Shown here: in pieces, positions 24,068-36,533 of the stretch
How the letters are laid out: each line of letters starts with the position of its first letter
Position numbering within the stretch: the stretch's first letter is position 1
Source of the DNA: Orbilia blumenaviensis
Lineage: Eukaryota > Ascomycota > Orbiliomycetes > Orbiliales > Orbiliaceae
NCBI GenBank assembly: GCA_036872755.1
Contig: JAVHNS010000017.1
Location: 248,001-312,000, forward strand
Length of the DNA stretch: 64,000 nucleotides
Direction: 5' to 3'
Made by a program: the position numbers and the translations under genes
The notes under the pieces: generated by a model
Databases searched by the model: none
Seen by the model: only the letters and a program-made list of their open reading frames with translations
What the model was told of the DNA's origin: nothing

Positions 24068-25205
24068 ATGGCTATAATAAAGGGCTTCCTCCGCCTCCCT
24101 TCCATCCCACTATTCCGTCGAAAATCGTGCGATCTACCACCAGACCTCGCACCCTGCAATTACGGCTGCTGCCGTCCCAACGAAGCCTTCTTCCTAAACT
24201 CTGCCACATCCTCAAACTCCACCACTTCATCTTCACTATCAAGCAACAGCAGCAGCAGCAGCAGCGCCGCTACATCACGGAATACCCCGTCTCCACAACC
24301 ACCCATCGTAATTTCCTCATATTCCGCACCTGTACAAGTCCCTATATTATCAATCCCCAGACCCCGCAAGAGAAGCGCCTCTCAAACGCGGCGTGATATC
24401 GCGTTAAGACCCAAGTCTAGCAGACATTCCATGGGCGGTAGTTCCAGCAGCAAGACTGGGATAAAATCGAAAATGACGCTAGTGGAGATATTCCAGAGCC
24501 AGGGGTGTTCCAGCTGCCCGCCTGCGAATTCGAATGTCATCGAGTTGATGACGAATTATCCTAGCATATTGGTGTTGACTTACGAGGTTACTTATTGGGA
24601 TTATTTGGGGTGGAAGGATAGTTTTGGGAATAAGGATTTTGATAGACGGCAGAGGGATTATGCGGCTGCGTTGGGGAATGAGACTGTTTTTACGCCGCAG
24701 GTTAGTCTTTTTTACTCTCTTTTTTTTTCATTTTCTACGTTTAATATTTTTATGGTGTTATTGGGGGGCTAGTTGGCTAATATTGTTTTTTATATATCTA
24801 TAGGTGATTGTAAACGGCCGCGCAGACGGCGTCGGCAATACCTTCAAAGACCTCAACAAGATCGTAAGCCAAGGCGTCATGGCCGCCGCAAACGAAGACA
24901 CAATCAGAGTCGACACCGAAAGCAACGCCATCCTCGTCTCCGGCGGGGAGATGGATGAAATCGCTGACGTCCTGTTGGTCAGATACATGCCCAACCCACC
25001 GGATGTTGATATCAGACGCGGTGAGAACGCGGGTAGATGTCTGCCGCATCGAAATGTGGTGGTTGATATCAGAAAGATCGGGGAGTGGAGGGGCGGTAGC
25101 ACGGTTTTTAATATTGGGGATGAAATGCAGGAGGGGGTTGAGAGGGCGGTTTTGGTGCAGAAGGGGAGGGGTGGGGCTGTTATTGGGGTTGGGAAGTTGG
25201 AGTAA
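24068..25205 (+). CDS. DUF1223 thioredoxin-like protein
   Basis: Exons are 24068-24700 and 24804-25205, giving 344 aa. Residues from about 136 on match the DUF1223 family, thioredoxin-fold proteins of unknown function best known from bacteria: VEIFQSQGCSSCPPAN (CxxC at 147 and 150), TYEVTYWDYLGWKDSFG, QRDYAAALGNETVFTPQ and VIVNGRADGVG. The first 135 residues are fungus-specific, Ser/Pro-rich with basic patches and no clear signal peptide, and include three close Cys (PCNYGCC near 30-36). The CxxC suggests redox or metal chemistry, but no substrate is known. The intron falls exactly between TPQ and VIV. The family is confident; cellular site and role are not inferable. The nearest genes are unrelated. 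Confidence 0.9.
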
Positions 25206-26241
25206 GGAAGTATTTTAATTACTGGTGGTTAATTGGGGTTTCGACTTTGGGGTTTTTTTTTTTTTTTTTTACTGTTCGGGCATTCGTTTTTTCATGATGG
25301 GGGTGTAAATACCATGTGTTCTTTCGTTCGTAGCTTTGGGGATTGGAGTTTAGGGACTGTCGTTTTTTTCTCTCTTTTCTTCTTTGGCTTTGATGTTACT
25401 TTGGCGTCTATGATGTTGCGGCTTTAGTTTTGTTATTAATTATGCTTTTTATGTGTTCACGCCCGAGCTTACTTTGTACTCTCGCTTTTTGCTGATCCTG
25501 ATATCAACTTCGCAAAAATTTTTAATTGTTTTTTTTTGGCGTTTTTCAAATGTTTCAATCGAGGAAAATTAAAGTCAAAGACATTTCAATAATTTCGCAA
25601 CTATAAGCGACTGATTATGATATGAAATACTGGTACATGCCAATACCTATAGATACCATTGAATACAAAGTTAGGTTAAGTTTCAGCCCCAGCTGATCGA
25701 TCGATCGTTGTGCAGCATGGGAAAGGGAAAAAAAAAACCCAAGGCTGTGATAAAGGAATACATATACATACACATATACCACTCAAAAAAAAAAGGCTGC
25801 GATATTATCGATATCGATACGGATATATTTAGACAGCGAATTAGAGTACCTTGCTAGTTTGGGTCAGCAGCGAAAACTGGGTAAAATGTTAATGTTAATG
25901 TAAGGGAAAAAAGCGTGTTGACCACGTTGGGGAGTTGGGGTTACACCAGATCGCGCCCAGTCACGTGGACAGCTGACCCCTTGCTTGGATGGCTGAGGGC
26001 GCGACGACTTGGTTAGTTGCGGCTTTTTGGCGGCGCTCTGCAACCTGCATCTTGCGACCTGACCTCATTTTATTGCTTTTGGTACATCGGTTTGCTCTGG
26101 GGGTCTTGGAAGCTACATCTACATCTACACCTACACCTACCCCCGCCTTGCTTGTACCTGTCCAAGTCAAAGACCATGCTGGCGGATATTGGGTGAACTG
26201 GACTTGCCGGGTCCCTCCTCTTCCTTTCCATTTTCCCTTTT

Positions 26242-26276
<35 letters not shown>

Positions 26277-26305
26277 CGAGTAAACCTGTTTTTTGAGTAA
26301 ATATC
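25206..26305. other. Intergenic region with T32 run
   Basis: About 1.1 kb, no gene recognised. It includes a 12-bp palindrome ATCGATATCGAT at 25807-25818, a CATCTA hexamer repeat near 26113-26140 and an uninterrupted T32 run at 26245-26276, only about 30 bp before the next start codon. Confidence 0.55.
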
Positions 26306-28176
26306 ATGGCGCCGCCCGCGGTATGTTGCTCTTCTCACCCTCGCTACAGGGGGTTGGTTTAGAAACTAACGACGAGGGTTATAGACGCCGCGACACCGCT
26401 TCCCATCACCAGATGACCCGCCACGACCACGTACCGACCCACAGCGGGTATCAGCTCCCGCACCAGGGCATATGGCAGCTCCATCACCAGCTCCAAGGCC
26501 TCAGTTCGCTACTCCGGCGCCATTAACTGCACGTCGACATCTTCCCCAACCCACCGCACCAGGAGCTATCCAAACACCCCGTCTGTTTAAGAATACAAAC
26601 CGAGGGTTTAGTCCTGATCCTGACTTCTTTACGCCTAGTAGTGCTGTTATTCATAAGAGTAATTATGGTAATGGTAATAGTAACAGTAAGAGTGTTGATG
26701 TTAGTAATAGTATTAGGAAGGGGAAGGGGAAGGGAAGGGGGTTGGGGGAGTTAACGGCATCGAGTGGGGGTAAACGTCGGAGATCGTTTGATTTGGATGA
26801 GATCGATGAGACGTTGTTGGCTTCTTCTGGGAAACCGAGGGTTTTGGGAGCTTCGTCGGGGGGTTGGAGGTATGGGTATGGGAATGAGTACTTTGGGACA
26901 CCGGTGGCGGGGACGCCGGGTTTGGGTGGTATGTGTTATTTTATTTTTATTTTTTTTAAGGCTTTATGGAAGGGGGGGATGGAATGAGAATTGAATGGAA
27001 TGGCTGATAGGGGATGTGATGATGACGATGATGGATATAGGAAGAACGTTGATAACGCATGCGACACCGACGCCTTCTGTGCGTCGTCCTTTGTTTAGGC
27101 AGAGTTCTGCGATTATTTCGTCGTCGCCTGAGGGGTTGAATTTGAGTTTTGGAGATACACAGGAGGATGTGCAGGATGATAGTGATGAAGAGAAGAAGGA
27201 TGGGAAGGGGGCTGGTGGTGGTGGTGGTGGTGGTGGAAAGAAGAGGACGACGGTGGTGGTGGTTCCGCAGAAGAAGAGGCAGAAGTCTGTGGGTGTTTTT
27301 GATGATATTGAGAGTATTGCTTCGAGTTTACCTATGGAAGAAGGGGAAGATGGTGCTGATGGTGATGATGGTGACGATGGTCAGGGCGAAGGTGGGGAGG
27401 AGGAAGAGGATGGAGGGGTTCCTACGAATCAAAAGGAAAATACCCGGCCTTCAAGAATTACAAAAACGGGTTTACGCACGCCTTTAAAAAAGCCCCAGAG
27501 GAGGAAGAAAGGAATCACAGCGAATATGCACGATGGTTTCACAAGTTCAATACCTATACAGCTATCTGTGCAAAAACCACAACAACCACCACCTGGCGAA
27601 GTCTGGATGGCAGTCCCCGACCAACCACAGTTAAAACTCCCTCCGCCGAAATCACCAACCGCGAAACTCAATAAAGCGATATGCGCGATGGCGTGGTCGC
27701 CTTCGCATCGGAAGCGACGAAATGCCAATGGAAGGTATTTGACGGGAGGCTTAGCGGCTACGGTTCTAGGCTGGGCATATGACGCGCAAGACCTTGTGCT
27801 ACGGAATAATATGATTATCGAGCAGAATATTATTAATAAGAGTAGTTTGGGAGCTCAGGGAGGGTTTAAAGTGGAGGTTGGGACTGTTTTTGGGGAAGAG
27901 GGTTACGCGGCTGTTACTGGGGTTGGTGAGAAAGTTAGGTTTTATGAGGAAGACGATACAAAGGAATTGGGAGGAGAAGGAGAAGGAGATGGGGAGATTG
28001 GCAGTGGGGCGGAGAAGGTTCCTGGGAGGGTTATTCTTATCGGGGACGAGAATAGCGCGCTCAGGAAAGATCTTCGGCAGGGATCGCGGGTGGAGGTGCG
28101 GCCGCCGACATGGGAGGTGACGGTGGAAGGAATCGTTTGGACGGTGGCTATTAACTGGAGGCTGCTGATCTTGTAG
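26306..28176 (+). CDS. Unrecognised protein, disordered N-terminus and conserved-looking C-terminal domain
   Basis: I do not recognise the family. The proposed exons are 26306-26320 (MAPPA), 26385-26928 and 27041-28176, giving 564 aa; phases agree at both junctions. The first about 390 residues are Pro/Ser/Gly-rich and low in order, with basic patches (GGKRRRSF, KKRQKSVGVFDD), a Gly-run and long Asp/Glu tracts near 280-310. The last about 170 residues look folded: AICAMAWSPSHRKRR, GGLAATVLGWAYDAQDLVLR, then GSRVEVRPPTWEV...WTVAINWRLLIL at the end. The overall design suggests a nuclear or chromatin protein, but that is inference. The 15-nt first exon is the least certain part; translation could instead begin at the in-frame ATG at 26472. 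Confidence 0.72.
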
Positions 28177-30473
28177 CTTGGGGACGTCACCTTATGAAAG
28201 ATTAACTTGGTAGCTATAGCTACAGATCATTATTTTTTGGTTTGAGTCTGGAGGTTTGGATGGTTATGGCATGATTTAGAGATTCTTATGGTTATATGAT
28301 ATTCCAGAGTGAGCGCTGGATTATTATTATCATGATATGACACGAAGCTAGCCAGCGACACGGCAAGCTAGCTACATATCGTCGTTCAGCCTCATCAAAC
28401 AAACCAAAGAAAAAAATACCAAGAGTACAGTGCAATATCGTGTAAGGATTCGATAACTGGATGGAGCTAGATCAAACACACACACACAGACACACCCGTC
28501 CACGCCTCGAGTTCGCAGGATTACCGAGAAAAAATACAGGAAGCTCATTCGACGTTGATGTTTTAACAAGCCTTGCACGCCTCCCCCATGCGTTCGGTCA
28601 AACCCCCAGAAGGCAAAAAATAACGGGCGTCCGCCTCCCCATGCTGCATATACATACACCCCAGTCCAGAGATCTCCTCGCTATTTTTAGTTTTGGGGAC
28701 GGAGGGTTTGTGTTTCTTTTGGTTCTTTTTGTGTGTGGGTGTGTCTGTGTGGTTCAACTTTAACTTACGTCAACTTGGCCCGGGCAGTGCAAACACCATT
28801 TGTTTCTTCGCGCAGGCTGATTCCGAGGCAGCGGCGATTCCAAATGATTTCTTTGAGTGTTCTGTTTGGTAACAAGAAAAGCCCGAACTTACTTGAAAGA
28901 GTGTTAGGAGAAGGCAGAGCTGGCAGCTAGCTAGCTAGCTAACTGGGTATTAGTTTCCGGACGTTTGGTGATATGTAGTACCTAGATAATACCAAGCAAT
29001 GTCCTAAGAAACTAAGTGCCGGTCAGTGGGAGCAGTCAGTTGACGGGGTCAAACGTGGATTCGAAGTTTATCGTTCCTTGGGTTTGCACGTTTGAATCTT
29101 CTTCTTCGGAAGAAGGGAGCTAAGTAAGCTAAGTCAGCTAAGGCGATATTGCATATATTGGTATTGGATATTAATATTGTTCCGGCTGTCGACGAAGCAA
29201 TAAAACCATTTGAATGCCCCTCCCTAAAGTCTTCTCTTTTTTCTCTCCCTCTCTCTTCTACCTAAATGCGTTTTTCTTTTATATTGTATTATACTAGACC
29301 TAGATACCCCTCAGTGCCACCAACCAACCACTTATCTACAGATACCAATCCACGATATCAACAGTCGAGTCGATAGGATAGTAAGCTATAGCTTAGGCGC
29401 CCGATCTGCCGCCCACACACATTGGAATCAATCATTCGCATTTGCAGTATATTATATTAATCCAGGTTTGTCAAACTTCAATCCGAGGTTTTATAATTTA
29501 TGGTTATTCCTTTGGAGCCTCGTATGTGCCTATATATAAATACCTGAGTATATATATGAGATGATGTCCCACTGGCCGGTCCACGAACCTTCCTTTGAGC
29601 CTCCTCTTTCTTCTACCTGTACCATATACCACATACCATCGTCATCACGTCGGATCGTCGGCATATAAGTGGACTGCCAGCCCCCCCGGTTCTTAGATAT
29701 TAAAATTACCTGGCCAGCGATCAAACAGGCTCTTTTTTTTTGTGTTTTGTTTTCCACAACTTGACTGACATTTGACCTTTGGCTTGACTAACAGAAAAGG
29801 AAACCAAGCTAGTTACTTAGGTAGTTAGCTAACGAAACGAAAAACGAACCGACTGCAGGGGCAGCAGCAGCGAGTAGCTGGCAACTTCGCACTCGCACTG
29901 GCAGTGTTCTTATTTTTTTTTTTTTTCTCTTTCTTTGCAGGAGGAGTAATAGCCAGGAGTAGAAGTAGGAGTAGGAGGGGAGGACGTAATATTATAATCG
30001 GAGCCTCTGCTCCTTGAAACAGACCCCAACCACACACGCACACGCACGCCCTGGGGCCCTCCTTCGTCTGGTCTTCTCGTTTTTCCTCAACGTCAGGTAC
30101 ATAAACTACTCTACCTACGACGGCCTATCCCGTCCCTGAGGCTATTTTATTACTTTATTAATTGTCACCAGTATCATCCAACAGAATTCAAATAGGCCGG
30201 TCTCACCTGTTTTTGTTTTTCTACTCTCTGTTGTAATACGATATTACACACAACAGACCAGAAAACCTCCAATCCAACAAACAGCACAACTCTCACACAC
30301 ACCCAAAACAAGCCCTTCGACATTCTGCCTCATACACGCTCGCTCGCTCCCTCCTCCCCCCAGCCAAAGATAAACAAGGTTCCAAAGCCAACCAACAGAA
30401 CCAAAAAAAAAACACCACTATCCAACAAAGGGAATAGAAAATCTGGCCGTCGTAGTCGGTCGTCGCTCTTCCG
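28177..30473. other. Intergenic region upstream of chitin synthase
   Basis: About 2.3 kb, no credible gene. It has GCTAGCTAGCTA stretches near 28922-28940. A CA/CT-rich stretch from about 30040 to 30470 looks like a long chitin synthase leader with A-rich patches close to the ATG. No RNA gene recognised. Confidence 0.55.
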
Positions 30474-33400
30474 ATGGCGCACCGTAACAATAATACTAAT
30501 GACCCTTACTCCCGCCTCGACTTCAATGGCGCCGGTTCCTTCGATCCTCCAAGTCCCATATCTTCTCCTTCACACATGGATCCCTTCGGTAACAACCGAA
30601 CGCCGTCGCCCGGTCGACCCCTTCAATCTCGAGTAACCTTCCAATCGCCTTCTCCCGTTTACGGCGAACAGCAGCATCTACAGCAGCAGCAGCCGCAGCA
30701 GCCACTGCAGAATCCATACGATGGGTACGGCGGTGCCCCGCAGCGACATAATACGCCTGGGCTGGGTCCGGCGCACGCGAACTATTATGATGACGAAATG
30801 GAGGTTCAACCTACTGTAAGGCCGAGATCCGTTTCCCCAAAGAAAAGAAAGAAAAAACGTGGAGTTCGCTTCAAAGAATTCTAGAAGAAAGAACAGTTAC
30901 TAATTGACTCTTTTTACTCGTTTTCCGTTTTTTATTTGGTTTATTTCTAGTACTCGGTCCAAAATCTAGCGCATTCGTACCATCAGCATGGTCAGCAGTT
31001 GAGCGGTCAGACCACCGGTCAGCAATATCAAAACCCGTCATATAACTCGCATGACGACTTCGACGATCCGTACCAACCTTCACCGCTCGAAGATAGCTAT
31101 CCAATGCACCAGTACAATGAACCAGGGTATGATAAGGATTATGACGACAGCCAGCCGATATTAAGCCCTTCGCAAGCTGGATTCCCAGAGGGACAACAGG
31201 ACCCAGGATATTTCCCACCGCAGTCTACAACCCCGGTTTCTACTATCAAAAGATGGAAGACGGTCAAGAAAGTCGAGCTGTACCAGGGTAACCTGGTGCT
31301 TGATTGTCCTGTCCCAAAGAAGCTTCTATCCCAGATGCCAAGACAGAACGCTAGAGAGTTCACCCACATGCGGTACACAGCTGCAACTTGCGATCCTGCT
31401 GACTTTTTGAAGGAGAGATTCACGCTCCGTCAGCAGCTGTTCTCAAAGCCGCGATTCACCGAATTGTTCATTGTGGTTACCATGTATAACGAGGATGAAA
31501 TATTGTTTGCCAGAACTATGCGTGGTGTCATCAAGAATATTCAGTATATGTGCAGCAGGACGGGCTCGCAGACATGGGGTGATGAAGGGTGGAAGAAAAT
31601 CGTTGTCTGCGTCGTCAGCGATGGTCGTTTGAAGATTAATCCGAGAACGAAGAGTACATTGGCAGCTATGGGATGTTATCAAGACGGTATTGCAAAGAAT
31701 CAGGTCGGTGATAAGCCTGTGACGGCGCATATCTACGAATACACTACACAAGTCAACCTGGAGATTAAGGGTGATTTGGTGGAGGTCCAGCCGGGAGGCA
31801 AGAACAGCGTGCCGATGCAGGTCATCTTTTGCTTGAAGGAGAAGAATCAGAAGAAGATCAATTCCCATCGGTGGTTCTTCCAGGCCTTTGGAGAGGTCTT
31901 GGACCCGTCGATTTGTGTTTTGATCGATGCTGGTACTAAGCCTGGTGGGAAGAGTATTTATCATCTCTGGAGGGCATTTGAGTTGAATCCTGAATGTGGT
32001 GGAGCTTGTGGTGAGATCAAAGCTATGTTGGGTAGTGGGTGGAAACACCTGCGGAATCCGCTTGTTGCAACCCAGAATTTCGAGTACAAGGTAGATATAT
32101 ACTTTTTTTGGGTGGTTTTCGATTAGGAGAGGGGCTAACTTGGCTGCAGATGTCGAATATTCTTGATAAACCGCTAGAGAGCGCATTCGGTTTCATCAGT
32201 GTGTTACCGGGTGCTTTCTCCGCTTACAGATTCGCTGCTCTCCAAAGCAGAAAGGGTTTACCGGGTGAAATGCAAAACAGTGTTCCCGAAGGTCCTCTCG
32301 AGAAGTACTTTAAGGGCGAAACGATGCATGGTGCTAATTCCACCTTCTTCGATGCCAACATGTACCTCGCTGAGGATCGTATTCTCTGTTTCGAATTGGT
32401 CACAAAGCGGAATTGCAACTGGGTCTTAACATATGTCAAGTCTTCGTACGCCGAAACCGACGTTCCGGACCGAATGCCTGAATTGATCTTGCAGCGAAGA
32501 CGTTGGTTGAACGGTTCTTTCTTCGCTGCAGTCTACGCTCTCGTCCACGCCTTCGATATCTGGCGAAGCAAACACTCTCTGCTTCGTAAACTGATGTTCC
32601 ATATCGAGTTTCTGTACCAGTTCATTTTCATGCTCTTCTCCTGGTTCGCCCTTAGCAACTTCTTCTTGGTCTTTAAGATCTTGACGGCAAGTTTGGGTGA
32701 GGCAAGCGTTAGGTTCGCTCCAGGAAGGGTTTTGAGCGTTGTCTTTGAATGGTTGTATCTCGGTATTCTGCTCACCTGTTTTATTCTTTCGCTTGGTAAT
32801 CGTCCGCAGGGTTCAAATAAGCTTTATATGACCATGGTTGTCTTTTGGGCTATTATCATGGTGTAAGTTCTCCCATGCAATATTGTGGCAAGGAGATGCT
32901 AATTTTATGTTTTAGGTATCTGCTGTTCGCTGCTATCTTTGTGTCTGTTCGCGCCGTCCAGTCAGTGCTTGAGAATACAGAGGGTCCTGTCTCGATCAAC
33001 ACCCTCTTCCAGAATCGGATCTTTAGAGATTTGCTTATCTCTCTGTGCTCAACATACGTCATCTACTTCGTTTCGTCGTTCCTGTTCTGGGAGCCGTGGC
33101 ATATGTTCACCAGCGTAAGTTTAACAAAACCAGTTCACATTATAATAATTGGGGACTAATGTGAGTTTTTTTAGTTCTTGCAATACCTTCTCCTGTCCCC
33201 CAGCTACGTCAATGTCCTCAACGTCTACGCCTTCTGCAACACACACGATATCTCCTGGGGTACCAAGGGAGATGACAAAGTCGCCACCGATTTGGGTGTC
33301 GTCAAAGTCCAAGAAGGCGGCAAAGTCGACGTCAACATCCCCTCCGACGACGGCGATCTCGACGCAGAATACACCAAGCAAGTTAACATCCTCCGCGAGA

Positions 33401-33749
33401 AATACGTAGAACCTCCAAAGATCCGAAAGCCCGAAGAAGTCCAGGAGGATTACTACAAGGGCGTTAGATCGTCTGTTGTTCTGCTGTGGATGTTTACAAA
33501 CTTTGGACTTGCGGCTGTGGTTTTGAATTCTGCCGGGTTGGATAGGCTGCAGGTCGGCCCTGGGGCTGACGAACGAGCTGCAATTTATCTTTCGGTGGTG
33601 CTGTGGTCTGTCGCTGCGTTATCGCTTTTTAGGTTCTTTGGATCGTGCTGGTTTTTGATTATCAGAATGGTGAGTTACTTTCTATCCCAGTTGGAATTTA
33701 GATGGTTTAAGATCTTTGCTAACATACCCTTTAGTTCCGCGGTGTATAA
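30474..33749 (+). CDS. Chitin synthase, division 1 (class I-type)
   Basis: Reaction: processive transfer of N-acetylglucosamine from UDP-GlcNAc to chitin at the plasma membrane. Exons are 30474-30815, 30951-32090, 32150-32862, 32916-33114, 33175-33669 and 33735-33749 (encoding FRGV), giving 967 aa. The N-terminal about 240 residues are Pro/Gln/Tyr-rich and disordered. Then come [17 protein letters not shown], the catalytic core with [21 protein letters not shown], the acceptor motif AEDR and the signature QRRRW (from about residue 609), followed by several hydrophobic membrane spans and the [20 protein letters not shown] loop. The motif wording resembles ChsC/class I more than class II, from memory, so class is moderately sure. 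The last exon of 15 nt is supported by phase and an upstream TTTAG acceptor. Confidence 0.95.
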
Positions 33750-34225
33750 ACGGCGATTGGTACCTACGATATCACATTTTTTGTAAATGTTTTTTTTCTT
33801 CTTCCTTTTTCGATTATGAGATATGATTTTTATATATGCCCCCCGCTTCAAGTTTTTTAAAATACAGCGAAGGGCGAATTTCTGGGGTGGTCTGTGACTT
33901 TTTTATGTCAGCCTAGTACTACTACTACTTTTTTTTATATTCGCTTTAGAAAAAGCCGTTTTTACCGTTTTGATAAATATCTCCCGATTGTAGTTTAAGC
34001 TTGCTTGTAGATGGGGGGGTTTTCTAGGTTGTAAATGTTTACTATGCCTACCTCGGTACTTACCTTTTGGTTTTCTTTTGGGAATCTCTGGAATTCTTTA
34101 TATTTTTTTACTTGGCTGGTTAATTTGAATCTTTCATCGTATTGCCATTTTATTGAGGTCTGTTTTTTGTAAATTACTTCTAGGTTTGAGTAGGTGGCGT
34201 TTTTGCTATGAAAATCGAATTATAT

Positions 34226-34243
34226 CAACTACCTAGGTAGTTG
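34226..34243. repeat. 18-bp perfect palindrome centred on ACCTAGGT
   Basis: CAACTACCTAGGTAGTTG reads the same on both strands. It shares its core with the 16-bp palindrome at 8190-8205, and half-sites such as ACTTAGGTAGTTAG occur near 29813. Role unknown. Confidence 0.7.
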
Positions 34244-34613
34244 TGGCCTCGTTGGAACCAGGTAGTTGGTGTTTTTTCGCAAATGGAAGTGTTGGATTGG
34301 TAGTAGGTATCCACTTGCGCCATGCCTATCCACCTATAAACGACCTAGTTAGGTACCTTGATATAAATATTTCAACAACAATAAGCCCAGGTTTTATAAA
34401 TTTAAATGTGGAGACTCCGAAGGAACGTTAACGTGGTCTGCGCCCACGAAACCCAAGGTCGTATAGCTATGGATTTATTAAGTGACTAGTCTAGAAAATA
34501 AGTGGCCTTTTTTGTAATTCCCTTGTTTTGTACCCAAACGTTCTGCACAAAGTGGTAACTCCTACCACGAAACCGGGAACTCCTCAAATCCCTTAAATAA
34601 TGCTTTTAAAGAT

Positions 34614-34644
<31 letters not shown>

Positions 34645-34656
34645 GTGTGTGTGTGA
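34614..34656. repeat. Compound TC/AT/GT microsatellite
   Basis: Consecutive dinucleotide tracts TC, then AT, then GT without interruption, a stepwise purine-pyrimidine repeat in a spacer. Probably mutable; no gene overlaps it. Confidence 0.9.
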
Positions 34657-34719
34657 AGCTATTAGCGGGATTCCATCAGTACCTAGTACCTACCAATGTA
34701 ATAATTTCAAGTGGGTTTG

Positions 34720-34869
34720 TACCATGGGGGAAACGATCGCGCTTTCTAAACCATTGACCTAATCATTAAACACAAGTCAATCTTAAATTAAACTCCTCGG
34801 TGGTAAAAGCCCGCTGACGAGATTGTAAGGCGTCTTGAGGACACATTGGGATCTTCAAAAAACGAACCA
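34720..34869 (+). repeat. Dispersed repeat, copy A, hairpin kept with a G-U pair
   Basis: Partner of the element at 19618-19730, same orientation, with an insertion in the middle relative to it. TTGAGGA (34835-34841) pairs with TCTTCAA (34852-34858) around CACATTGGGA; one pair is G-U where the other copy has G-C. It lies about 970 bp after the chitin synthase stop, same strand. Confidence 0.5.
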
Positions 34870-36533
34870 CTTCGAATTAATTCCCCTACAGTAGTTACCA
34901 TAGCAGCCTTGTAATTGTAATCGATGGCTTAAGGACGAGCTATGCACCCCAAACTTCCTAGTCAGCCTTGCGGCACCAGTTGCAACTGTGGAAGTTCTTT
35001 ACAAGCTGCCGGTCTGTTACGCTGATATCGGCTTCAAGGCTTGTACAGCTAGTTGCAACGTTGTGTATGCACCGGTGAATAAGAAAAAAATAGTGATCAC
35101 CATTGCATACCTACCTGCAAAACTCTATCACGCGTCTAGTTGATGAGACAATGCGAAACAGTAATAAGATAAGAAGCAGGTTGTCTATCCGCCCGAGTAT
35201 ATACACATGCCTATCGGCTGGCTGGCTGATTGGTCGACTACCCAGCTGGATATGCATGCTCGATCGAACACTCGGGCAGTGCTGCTTATACCTATGCACC
35301 TGCATACATGTGTGACATTCAAAGCCGCCAATTTGTAAATATAAGCGCCCAATGGCCTATGGAAGTTGGATGGCTGTATACATATACTCCGGTGGAATTA
35401 TGTAAAAGATATTTCCTTTGGTTTCTGTCGTTTCCTTTCTCCTTTTTTTCATTTTAATTTTGAGGTAGACTACATCAACTTTGCATGCATGACCCTGGTA
35501 GACTGTTAGAAGTTATGCATCGTCAATATATACCACGTTGATTCCGTTTTTACTTCCCCATAGTGTAATACCGTCTCGATTGGAATCAAAGAAAGGATGT
35601 TTGTATTGAAAGCTATATTTGGCCTCTATAATGTTCCCGGCACAATAATTATCTGGCCATGTGGCGGTGGACAACTAGTCTTTCCCGGCGAAGCAGTGGT
35701 TACCTGCCGGGTCTGCCTGGCCACGGGGTTCTGAGAGGGAAGGGGTGAGGAGGAGAGCCAATCAAAAACAGCGGCTCGTGACACATAAACCGTGCCGTGA
35801 TGATATTTTGCCTGATGCATTTTTCTTCTTTTTCTCCCTTCTTTGTTTTTGTTTTCTCTTTTTTAACTTTGATTTTTTGTGCTACCCTGACATCGATTTA
35901 AGGCTGTGGATTTTCTTTTCTTTTTCTGTTGTGTTATAAAAGAAGGGCCTTGCTAGTACGGTTGATGTCCTCTTTTAAGCTCCTTTGTTTTTCAGTTTCT
36001 CCAAGTTATATTCTATCAAAAGCTTACCGGGTATAGCGCTGAGATTTGATATCTTTCATATTTTGTTATATATATATATATATATCGTTTTTGTAGAAAC
36101 CAAAGCTTGATCGAGGTATGTCTATATCTATATTTCAGAGGCCTTTATACTATCTTACGTACACCCTCGATACATATAGTCTTTGATCTAACCGCTATTA
36201 GAGGCCATACATGTAAGTAGCCTCGGACCTAATATAGAAGTAAATACCTATATACGTTGGAAGGGAAAAAAAAAAAAAAAAAAAATTATCAGGTAAGATT
36301 TTCTCGGGCGGGAAATTAAGTTAAGTTGGCTTCGTTTGGTGAGCTGATATTTATCACAACAGTTTAGATAACATACCACCTGAGTAGTTAGCTACTTGGT
36401 AGTTTTATACACTATCTACCTATCTACCTGCTCAGGACCAGTACCTGATATTTCCAAGCCTATCGAGCTACCGCCGAAATAATCTGAACCGAACCGAACC
36501 GAAAGAAAAAAAAGAAAGGGAGAGAGAGCCGGA

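Larger units (their letters stand above)
33750..36533. other. 2.8-kb intergenic region after chitin synthase
   Basis: No protein gene recognised. It contains an 18-bp palindrome (34226-34243), a compound TC/TA/TG microsatellite (34614-34656), repeat copy A (34720-34869), a TA-repeat near 36068-36086 and an A20 run at 36266-36285. The last 60 bp before 36534 are purine-rich. Confidence 0.55.

Noticed and set aside
31443..32186. 247-codon antisense frame over chitin synthase
   Set aside because: Mirrors the codon bias of the catalytic core on the other strand; no independent evidence.
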